Program-made: the position numbers and the translations under genes
The notes under the pieces: generated by a model
What the model saw: the letters and a program-made list of their open reading frames with translations, nothing else
Told to the model about the DNA's origin: nothing
Database searches by the model: none
Shown here: positions 44,820 to 52,230 of the stretch, piece by piece
Position numbering within the stretch: the stretch's first letter is position 1
Layout: every line of letters begins with the position of its first letter
Assembly (NCBI RefSeq): GCF_005889715.1
Contig: NZ_VCKW01000006.1
Coordinates: 1 to 64,000, forward strand
Reading direction: 5' to 3'
Source: Actinomadura soli
GTDB taxonomy: Bacteria; Actinomycetota; Actinomycetes; Streptosporangiales; Streptosporangiaceae
Length of the DNA: 64,000 nt

Positions 44820-45955
44820 GCGAACCGTTCAAGGCCGCGGTCGTCGGGCCGTCCCGGGTCGGCAAGACGACGCTGCTGACGGCGATCCTGGCGGACACCG
44901 CCGAGCTTCTCGCGGGCACGCCGGTCAGCGTCGCGCTGGACGAGGCGACGGCGAGCCGGGTCCGCCGGCAGAAGGGTCACCTCCGCAGCGCGATCGAGGC
45001 CGGCGAGTTCGACGCGGCCGCGCTCGGCGGGACCCAGGCCATGTCCGTCTACGAGATCAAGCTCCAGGCCGACGGCGACGTCGGGCTGGAGATCCCGTTC
45101 CGCATCCTCGACTACCCCGGCGGGTGGCTGGATCCGGACATGCGCGCCCGCTCGCCCGAGGCGGGGAAGGAGTGGCCGAGCTGCGAGGCCCACATCAAGG
45201 ACAGCATCATGCTGCTGCTCCCGATCGACGCGGCGGTGCTGATGGAGGCGTCGACGCCGGCGCAGCGTGCCGCCGTCCCGGAGCTGCTCGGCCTGGTGGA
45301 CGTCGAGGCCGTCGCCGAACGGTGGGCCAAGATCCGCAACCAGCACCCCGCGGAGCCGGCGGTGCTGCTGCTGGCGCCGCTCAAGTGCGAGAAGTACTTC
45401 TCCGACAACGGCGGCGCCGGGCAGGAGGCCGGCAGGCTGCGCAAGCTGGTGCGCGAGAAGTACAAGGAGGTCCTGCGGATCGTCGCCGCCGAATGCAAGG
45501 ACCGGATGGTCCACGTCGTCTACGCCCCGATCGACACCTACGGCTGCGTCGAGCTGATGGAGGCCGAATGGCTGCGGCTCGGGTCCGGCGGGCTGGACTT
45601 CCGCGGGCACTACCGGTTCCGGGGGCGTCCGCCGACGATCAGCGTGAAGGCCGCCGGGACGATCATGCAGGAGCTGTGCCGCGCCATCCTGGACACCGAG
45701 ATCGGGCGGACCACCGAGAGCATCGACGCGAGCCTCAGCGCCTACACCAGGCTGCTGGAGCGCAAGGCCGCGCCCAAGGGCGGGTTCCTGAACACGCTCA
45801 GCTACTACCTCGGCAACGAGGTGTGGGAGAACCGGGCCGGGCGCCAGCGGACCCAGCAGGAGATCGCGCGGGCGCAGCGGCAGCGGGAGCAGCTTCGCGA
45901 GGCCGTCGAGAAGCTGGTCGCGTCGCCGTCCGACGACCGCGTGGAGGTGTGGTAG
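44816..45955 (+). CDS. Second GTPase of the operon
   Basis: The 379-residue protein starts at ATG 44816, overlapping the previous stop (ATGA). It has a P-loop VVGPSRVGKTTLL at residues 9-21 and a DxxG-type DYPGGWL, followed by long insertion segments (HIKDSIMLLLPIDAAVLMEA, WAKIRNQHPAEPAVLLLAPL) typical of GTPase-fold proteins in bacterial conflict operons. The C-terminus is helical. It probably forms a partner or regulated substrate of the large GTPase next to it. Exact family not recognised. Confidence 0.75.
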   Translation: MSEPFKAAVVGPSRVGKTTLLTAILADTAELLAGTPVSVALDEATASRVRRQKGHLRSAIEAGEFDAAALGGTQAMSVYEIKLQADGDVGLEIPFRILDYPGGWLDPDMRARSPEAGKEWPSCEAHIKDSIMLLLPIDAAVLMEASTPAQRAAVPELLGLVDVEAVAERWAKIRNQHPAEPAVLLLAPLKCEKYFSDNGGAGQEAGRLRKLVREKYKEVLRIVAAECKDRMVHVVYAPIDTYGCVELMEAEWLRLGSGGLDFRGHYRFRGRPPTISVKAAGTIMQELCRAILDTEIGRTTESIDASLSAYTRLLERKAAPKGGFLNTLSYYLGNEVWENRAGRQRTQQEIARAQRQREQLREAVEKLVASPSDDRVEVW

Positions 45956-45958
45956 CCG

Positions 45959-46756
45959 GTGCGGCCCTACCTGATGACGCGCGGGATCCCGCGCGACCTC
46001 GACTACGCCTTCGTCGGCGCGTCGCCGGCCGACCCGTGGTGGTCCCCCGGCGGTCGCGAACTGGTCGTCCTGGAGGAGCCGGCCGTGCTCGCCAGGAGCG
46101 CGAAGGGCTCGCTGGGGATGCTGGTCAGCGGGTTGCCCTCGTCCCGGCGCGACGTGCTCGGAACCCGCATCCGGCACACCCTGGTCGTGGACGCGCTGGA
46201 GGCGGACCCTGCGCTGGCCGGGCGGCTGGCGGCCACCGCGCTCGACCCCGCCGGACGTGAGCGGCTCGGCAAGGAACTGGACGAGATGCTCCCCATCGGG
46301 AGGGTCGAGGCGGTCCTGTCCGGCGACGCGGACGGCTCCGAGGTCGGCGGCCTGCTGGAGCGCCTGCTCACCGCGCCCGGGTGGGAGACGAAGCCGGACG
46401 GGAAGGGCGCCGACCGCGAGGGGTCGTGGGCGGCTCCGCTCGGCGATCCCGGCGCCCGCGCGGCGTTCCTGGCCCGGGTCGCGGCGCTGGCGGAAGGGCG
46501 CGAGGGGCACGCGTTCGTCTCCCACTCCCTGACGAGCGTCACCGGTGCCGGACGCGCCGCGGCGGAGCTGCCCGGTCACACCGCGATCCTGCTCGCGGAC
46601 GGGGAGATCGGCGGGGTGGTGGAGCTGGGAAAAGTCCCGGGAGCCGTGGCGGCCCCGCCACGGCGGAGCGCCCCGCCGAGACCCGTGCCGATCATCGCGG
46701 CGGGGAGCCTCACGCTGGTGATCGCGCTGGCGGTGCTGGCGATCCTCTTGCTCTGA
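45959..46756 (+). CDS. Tail-anchored protein of the GTPase operon
   Basis: The 265-residue protein starts at GTG 45959, 3 bases after the second GTPase stop. The N-terminus reads MRPYLMTRGIPRDLDYAFVG and DPWWSPGGRELVVLEE; the middle is helical; the end is a single hydrophobic segment, ASLTLVIALAVLAILLL-like, which should anchor it in the membrane with the bulk in the cytoplasm. A Pro-rich linker PPRRSAPPRPVP precedes the anchor. It could recruit the GTPases to the membrane. No family name is recognised. Confidence 0.7.
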   Translation: MRPYLMTRGIPRDLDYAFVGASPADPWWSPGGRELVVLEEPAVLARSAKGSLGMLVSGLPSSRRDVLGTRIRHTLVVDALEADPALAGRLAATALDPAGRERLGKELDEMLPIGRVEAVLSGDADGSEVGGLLERLLTAPGWETKPDGKGADREGSWAAPLGDPGARAAFLARVAALAEGREGHAFVSHSLTSVTGAGRAAAELPGHTAILLADGEIGGVVELGKVPGAVAAPPRRSAPPRPVPIIAAGSLTLVIALAVLAILLL

Positions 46757-47436
46757 TCGGCCCGGACGAGTGGTTCCGCCTGAACGTTCAGGTCGGCGCC
46801 CTCTGGTGGACGGGATCGGTGACCGTGTCCCCGCCGCGCCTCCACGGAACCATCGCCCCGTACGGCACGGCCGACGAGGCCCGGATCGAAGGCCGGTTCG
46901 ACCTTGAGCCCATCGGGCCCGAGGCGGCGCGGATCCAGCAGTCCCCTCTCGGCGGACTGCTGGAACGGGCCCTCAACGTGGATCCGAAGGGGATGCTGAA
47001 GTTCGGCTTCGGCGAGTTCCGGGTGAGCGCCGTGATCGCCGGGCGGAAGTGGAAGAGGATCCAGGTCCTGCGGAACGAGCAGGTGCTGCCCGCCGTGGTC
47101 GAGTGCGACGAACTCCTGGGCCGGCTCGACGAGCTGGTCCGCGCGGTGTCGCCGGAACTGAACCGGCTCGCGGGGCGCACCGCCCGGGGCCCCGTGGAGA
47201 AGGCCGTGCGCCACTGGCGGATGGCGCGTCTGCACCTGGGCCTCGGCCGGTTCGACTCGGGTGGTGCCGAGGCGGAGAAGGGCCTCGGCGCTCTGCGGCA
47301 CACCACCTCCGGCGGGCCCCTCACGGACCCGCACCTGCGGGAACTCGGTGAGGAGCTGGTCACCCTGCTGGACGAGATCGACCGTCCCAGCGAGGCCCGA
47401 AGGATCCGGGAGCTGCTAGACGACGCCGGAGGGTGA
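46753..47436 (+). CDS. Small partner protein of the GTPase operon
   Basis: The product of about 227 residues follows the tail-anchored gene directly. No ATG, GTG or TTG lies near the expected start, and the only well-placed codon is CTG 46753, which overlaps the previous stop as CTGA, so a rare CTG start with coupling is the best reading; GTG 46822 would drop conserved-looking strands (LNVQVGALWWTGSV). It has an N-terminal beta-rich part, then basic and helical segments (RPSEARRIRELL) with a TPR-like end. The last 21 bases overlap the convergent CATRA-like gene. Function unknown. Confidence 0.55.
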   Translation: MIGPDEWFRLNVQVGALWWTGSVTVSPPRLHGTIAPYGTADEARIEGRFDLEPIGPEAARIQQSPLGGLLERALNVDPKGMLKFGFGEFRVSAVIAGRKWKRIQVLRNEQVLPAVVECDELLGRLDELVRAVSPELNRLAGRTARGPVEKAVRHWRMARLHLGLGRFDSGGAEAEKGLGALRHTTSGGPLTDPHLRELGEELVTLLDEIDRPSEARRIRELLDDAGG

Positions 47437-48972
47437 CCGGCGGCGCAGGTAGGCGTGGAGGGCCGCGCCGATGACGAATCCCGCCCCCGCGGTCGGCCAC
47501 GTCGCGGCCGGGGAGGCCAGCCCGCCGAGCAGCGCCGGCGACAGCCAGGCCAGCACCAGCCAGGCCAGGGCCGCCAGCATCAGACCGGTTCCAGTGCGTT
47601 CCAGCAGGCCCGCCGCGCGGCCGTGCCCCGGGAACGCCAGCCGCGCGCTGACGGCCGAGGCGGCCAGGACGATGCCGCCGAGCAGGAGGACGATCGGGGG
47701 TTTGACCGGCCCCGGCACCGGCACCTTGAACCCGAGGGACTGGATCGCCGCCAGGGCCATCAGCAGGCTGCTGATCACGGCGGTCTGCAGGAGACCGAAC
47801 ATCTCGTGCCGCCGCCGTCCCGCCTCGTCGCGTTCATGGAGCCGCCTCCGCAGCAACCGGTCGGCGATGGCGCCGACCTCGTGCACGCGGTCCCGGGCGG
47901 CGGTGAGGTAGGACTCGTCGTCGTCGAGACGCTGGACCAGCCACGCCGACAGGCCCTGGTCGTCGTGGAACGGACCGTACGGTTGCGCGGCGTGCCCTGA
48001 GACCTCCGCCCAGGTGGCCATGTTGGCGGCCGCGATCTGCACGCTGCGGCGCATGGTGCGCAGCCCGGCGAGGGCTTCGGCCAGCCCGGCCTCGTCGGCC
48101 TGCAACGAGATCAGCCGCCGGTCGGCCGCGGTGAGGCGGGCGTCGTCGTCCGCGGCGGGGCGGGTGCCGTCGGCCGCCTCGGTGACCAGCGGCAGGACGT
48201 CGTTCAGGGTCCGCTCGGCGCGCCGCCGGATCCGCGCGAGATCGCGGCCTCCGTCCCAGACCCTCAGCTGGTAGCGCACCTTCGCGGCGTGGAGGAGGTA
48301 CCGGACGACCGGGGCCGGAACCGGGCCGCCCACCATCCAGATCGACCTGCTGAGAGCCGCCTTGCGGCCGGCGGGCGCGACGGCCAGCAGATGCCGTTCG
48401 GCGCGGGTGTCGACCCGCGGCGAGATCTCCCACAGCCTCCACCCGGCCGACGTCACCGTGTCCTGCTCGTGCCATCCGGTGGCGGACGGCACGTCGGGCG
48501 CCGCCGTGCGCACGGCCTCCCGGAGCCTGCCGGGGTCGGTGTCACGGGCCTCGGCCCAGTGGAGGTACACCGCGCCCAGGAAGTCGTCGGGCAGCCGGCC
48601 GACAGCGGACCGCCACCTGCCGTGCAGCCGCCGCCACGCGTCGGCGCCCTCCGCCTGGTCGGTGCCCTCCGGCGGGTCGGCGTCCAGCGACACCGAAAGG
48701 ATCCAGACCTCGTGGTCACGGGTCAGCAGCGCCTGCCGGGCACCGCCGCCCTCGTCCCTGTTGCGCATCGCGGCCACGGGGCCGGCCGGCAACGAGTGGA
48801 GCGGCTCCGCCGGGAACGCGGTGGGAAGGCCCGTCCTGGAGACCGCCTCTCCCATCGCGAGCGCGTCGGCGCACGCTCGCCAGACCTCGCGGAGCGCTTG
48901 AACGGCGGCGGTGGCGCGGGGGCCGTCCACCCTGGCGAACAGGTGGACGACCAGGCCCCGCTCAGCGGTCAT
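47416..48972 (-). CDS. CATRA-like membrane protein
   Basis: The 518-residue protein has an N-terminal soluble domain (VVHLFARVDGPRATAAVQAL, EVWILSVSLDADPPEG), a middle helical region with HEQDTVTSAGWRLWEISPRV, and four transmembrane segments in the last 130 residues. It matches the layout of CATRA-N/CATRA-C proteins seen with CHAT-domain proteases and CATRA-associated small proteins. It starts at ATG 48972, overlapping the small gene stop by 11 bases. The divergent TPR-CHAT gene is its likely partner, so the three may form a ligand- or stress-responsive system. The 3' end overlaps the GTPase operon end by 21 bases. Confidence 0.75.
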   Translation of the reverse strand: MTAERGLVVHLFARVDGPRATAAVQALREVWRACADALAMGEAVSRTGLPTAFPAEPLHSLPAGPVAAMRNRDEGGGARQALLTRDHEVWILSVSLDADPPEGTDQAEGADAWRRLHGRWRSAVGRLPDDFLGAVYLHWAEARDTDPGRLREAVRTAAPDVPSATGWHEQDTVTSAGWRLWEISPRVDTRAERHLLAVAPAGRKAALSRSIWMVGGPVPAPVVRYLLHAAKVRYQLRVWDGGRDLARIRRRAERTLNDVLPLVTEAADGTRPAADDDARLTAADRRLISLQADEAGLAEALAGLRTMRRSVQIAAANMATWAEVSGHAAQPYGPFHDDQGLSAWLVQRLDDDESYLTAARDRVHEVGAIADRLLRRRLHERDEAGRRRHEMFGLLQTAVISSLLMALAAIQSLGFKVPVPGPVKPPIVLLLGGIVLAASAVSARLAFPGHGRAAGLLERTGTGLMLAALAWLVLAWLSPALLGGLASPAATWPTAGAGFVIGAALHAYLRRRSPSGVV

Positions 48973-49282
48973 CGTCGTCGGCCGGCTGGGCGAGCATGTC
49001 AGAGATCCGGTCGCGGAGTACCTCGGCGCGTTCGCGCACCGGTTCGGTCATGGTCCCTTCGTCGCCCTCCTCGCCCAGCGGCAACATCCGGGTGGGGTCG
49101 GCCGATTCGACGGTTTTGACGCTTTCACTCAATGATTCGACGTCGCCGTCCGCCAGTGCCCGAATCGCGATGTCCAGCGCCGCCTCGACCTCTCGCCAGC
49201 GCCGACCGGACATCGACCATTCCCGCATCTCCCGCAAGATGTCCAGCAGTTCGGCGGCTTCTTCGGCTTCGGTTGGCGACAA
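48962..49282 (-). CDS. CATRA-associated small protein
   Basis: The 106-residue protein starts at TTG 49282, spaced 7 bases from GGAGG. An earlier TTG at 49288 sits on the ribosome site and is less likely. It reads LSPTEAEEAAELLDILREMR and MSGRRWREVEAALDIAIRAL, the pattern of small helical proteins found with CATRA genes, ending in an acidic DDDDR tail. It precedes and overlaps the CATRA-like gene, so they should be made in ratio. It probably acts as an adaptor or inhibitor; this is inference. Confidence 0.78.
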   Translation of the reverse strand: MSPTEAEEAAELLDILREMREWSMSGRRWREVEAALDIAIRALADGDVESLSESVKTVESADPTRMLPLGEEGDEGTMTEPVRERAEVLRDRISDMLAQPADDDDR

Positions 49283-49365
49283 ATGCAATTCCTCCGCTGC
49301 CGTGACCGATCTCCCACAAGTGGGCGCTATCGACGTATCCTATCCTGGACGACCGCGGGAAAAAG

Positions 49366-52230
49366 GTGGGCCGGGTGACATTTCGGCGATGGGTCGAGGG
49401 CGCCGGCAGCGTGGCCCGTACGCTGCGAGCCGAGGCGGGGCTGTGGCGCGCCCAGAGCGACGACGACCCCGCCGTCCTGGACGCCGTCGTCCAGCACCTT
49501 CGCGAAGCGCTCGACAATGCCCCGCACAACCCCGATGGGATTTTCGGCCGGCCGCACATGCTGAGCGACCTTTGTTTCGCCCTGCGGCTGCGCTTTGAGC
49601 GCGGCGGTGCCGTCGAGGACATCGACGGCGCGGTCGCGGCGGGGGAGCAGGCCCTGGGCGAGGCGTTCTCCGGCCATCTCGCCCGATCCGCGATCCTGGC
49701 CAATCTGAGCGCGGCGCTGCTGAGCCGCCATGGCCGCAGAGGCGGCGGGGCCGACCTGAACCGGGGTGTCGAACTCGCGGAGCTGGCGGTGGAATCGACC
49801 CCGGCCGGGAACGGCGAGCGGCCGAAGTACCTCTCCAATCTCGGCAGCGCACTGCGGAGTCGCTTCGAGGAGACGGGCGTCCGCGCCGATCTCGATCGCG
49901 CCGTCGAACTCGAACGGCAGGCGATCGAGGCGTTTCCGGCGGATTCGCCATTCCGGCCGGGCGTGCTGGCCAATCTCGGTGCCGCGTTGAGCGCCCGCTT
50001 CGACCTCTACGGCGACCCGGCGGACCTGACCGGCGCCGTCGACGCGCTGCGGCAGGCCGTGGACGCCGCACCGCCGCGGCACCCGAACCGGCCCGGCGAC
50101 ATGTCCTCGCTCTCGGGCGTGCATCTGAGCAGGTACGAGTACCGGCGCACGGCCGGGCCGGGCGGCGCGTCCGACGATCTCGACCGGGCCGTCCATTACG
50201 CCTCGTCGGCGGTGACCGCCACCCCCGCCGGGCATCCCGAGCGGCCGGGACGGCTCGGCAACCTCGGCAACGCGCTTCTCGCCCGCTACGAGGCGCACGA
50301 GAACCCCGAGGACATCACCGCGGCGGAGGCCGTGGTGAAGGAGGCGCTGGAACTGGCCGACGCCGAGATCCCGGACCATTCCGCCCTGCTCGACTGCCTC
50401 GGCGGGGTCCTGGCCTACCGGCACCTGGTGTTCGACTCGTCCGCCGACCTCGATCGCGCCATCGAGGTCACGCGCCGGTCGGTGGACCGGCTCCCGTCCG
50501 GCCACCCCGGCCAGGCCGCACGCCGCTGGAACCTCGCCTCGCTGCTGATCCACAGGTCCCAACGCACGAGGGACAGCCGGGACGTGCGGGAAGTGCTGGT
50601 CCAGTTGCGGGCCGCCGCGACGAGCCCCACCGCGGCGGTGGGCGTCCGGATCCGTGCGGCACGCCGGTGGGGAGCCGTCGCGGCGTCGCTCGGAGATCGC
50701 TGGGCGACCGCGGCCGAAGGATACGCCGAGCTCATCTCGCTGCTGCCGCTGCTGGCCTGGCGCGGGTTGGACACCCCGCGCAAGGGGGAACTGCTGGCCG
50801 AGTTCGCTTGGGTCGCCGCGGAGGCCGCCGCGTGCGCCGTCCAGGCCGGAGACCCGCGCCGGGCGCTGCGGCTCCTGGAGCAAGGACGGGGCGTGCAGTG
50901 GGCGCAACTGCTGGAACTGCGCAGCGACCTGTCCATGATCGAGGCGGCCGACCCCGGCCTCGCCGCCGAGATGGTCTCCGTGCGGGACGCGCTCGACCGG
51001 GTGGAGGTCGGCGCGGCCGTCGAGGGGGGCGCTGCGTGGCTCCCCCGGATCACCGACGAACGGCTCCGCCTGGCCCAGCGCTGGGACGAGCTGCTCGCCC
51101 GCGCCCGTGAACTGCTCGGCGCCGGCTTCCTGAACGCCCCCGACGTCGCGGATCTCCAGCACGCCGCCGGAGGCGGACCGGTCGTGGTGGTCAACGCCAG
51201 CGTCTGGGGCTCCCACGCCCTGATCGTCACCGCGGACGACGTCCGGGCGGTGCCGCTGCCGGAGCTCAGCGAGGACGCGGTCGTCGAGAACGCCAACCGC
51301 TTCATGGCGACCATCAACGCGTTCGACCAGCGCGGCCTGGCGGAGTTCCCGGGGCTGGAACAGGCCATCGCCGACATCCTCGGCTGGCTGTGGGACGCGG
51401 CGGCGGAGCCGGTGCTCGCCGAACTCGGCCACACCGGCGCGCCGGCGGGAGACTGGCCCCGGGTCTGGTGGTGCCCGACGGGGCCGCTGACCGTCCTGCC
51501 GCTCCATGCCGCGGGACGCCACCACCTCGACGGGGAGAGCGTGCTCGACCGCGTCGTCTCCTCCTATCTCCCGACGCTGCGGTCGGCCGCCCCCGCCCCG
51601 CCGGCCGGCGGGGAGCGACCGGCGCCCCGCGTGCTGCATCTGGCGGTACCAGGACCGGCCGGGTACCCGCCGGTCACCGGCCTGCGCAAAGACCGTGAGC
51701 TCCTGGCGGAACTGCTCCCCGAAGGGAGCGTCACTCCGCTCTACGACCCGGACGTCGAGCCCGACGCGGTGTACAAGGCGTCACGAACGCACAGCGTGCT
51801 GCACTTCTCCGGCCATGCCACCCAGGACATCGCCCACCCGCATCGAGGGGGCCTGCTGGTGGGCGACAGCATCCTGACCGTCCCGCGCCTCAGCGCCGGT
51901 CACCCCGGAGAGCTGGCCTTCCTCGCGGCATGCCGGACGGCGCTGGGCGGCGTCCTGATCCCCGACGAGGTCGTGACGATCGCGGCGGCCTTCAACCACG
52001 CGGGCTGGCGGCACGTCATCGGCACCCTGTGGCCGGTCGGCGGGCGGGTCGCCGCGAAGATCGCAGCCGGGGTCTATCCCCGCATCGTCACAGACGGGAG
52101 GGTCCATCCCGACCGTACGGCGCTCGCTCTGCACCTGGCGGTACGCCACCATCGGGCGCGCCGGACGGACCGCCCCAGCCAGTGGGCGGCATTCGTCCAC
52201 CTCGGCGATCACGGGGCGGGGCGCCGCTGA
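49366..52230 (+). CDS. TPR-repeat CHAT-domain protease
   Basis: The 954-residue protein has N-terminal helical repeats of about 50 residues with phrases such as LSNLGSALRSRFEETG and LGNLGNALLARYEAHE, covering residues 40-480. The C-terminal CHAT domain keeps the caspase-like dyad: His817 in HFSGHATQD and Cys856 in FLAACRTALGG, with a final GTLWPVGG strand. CHAT proteases are activated by sensor proteins and cut specific targets. The gene is divergent from the CATRA-like pair, with only 83 bases between starts. GTG 49366 is used; GTG 49375 is close. The 3' end overlaps the convergent TPR-STAND gene by 22 bases. Confidence 0.9.
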   Translation: MGRVTFRRWVEGAGSVARTLRAEAGLWRAQSDDDPAVLDAVVQHLREALDNAPHNPDGIFGRPHMLSDLCFALRLRFERGGAVEDIDGAVAAGEQALGEAFSGHLARSAILANLSAALLSRHGRRGGGADLNRGVELAELAVESTPAGNGERPKYLSNLGSALRSRFEETGVRADLDRAVELERQAIEAFPADSPFRPGVLANLGAALSARFDLYGDPADLTGAVDALRQAVDAAPPRHPNRPGDMSSLSGVHLSRYEYRRTAGPGGASDDLDRAVHYASSAVTATPAGHPERPGRLGNLGNALLARYEAHENPEDITAAEAVVKEALELADAEIPDHSALLDCLGGVLAYRHLVFDSSADLDRAIEVTRRSVDRLPSGHPGQAARRWNLASLLIHRSQRTRDSRDVREVLVQLRAAATSPTAAVGVRIRAARRWGAVAASLGDRWATAAEGYAELISLLPLLAWRGLDTPRKGELLAEFAWVAAEAAACAVQAGDPRRALRLLEQGRGVQWAQLLELRSDLSMIEAADPGLAAEMVSVRDALDRVEVGAAVEGGAAWLPRITDERLRLAQRWDELLARARELLGAGFLNAPDVADLQHAAGGGPVVVVNASVWGSHALIVTADDVRAVPLPELSEDAVVENANRFMATINAFDQRGLAEFPGLEQAIADILGWLWDAAAEPVLAELGHTGAPAGDWPRVWWCPTGPLTVLPLHAAGRHHLDGESVLDRVVSSYLPTLRSAAPAPPAGGERPAPRVLHLAVPGPAGYPPVTGLRKDRELLAELLPEGSVTPLYDPDVEPDAVYKASRTHSVLHFSGHATQDIAHPHRGGLLVGDSILTVPRLSAGHPGELAFLAACRTALGGVLIPDEVVTIAAAFNHAGWRHVIGTLWPVGGRVAAKIAAGVYPRIVTDGRVHPDRTALALHLAVRHHRARRTDRPSQWAAFVHLGDHGAGRR

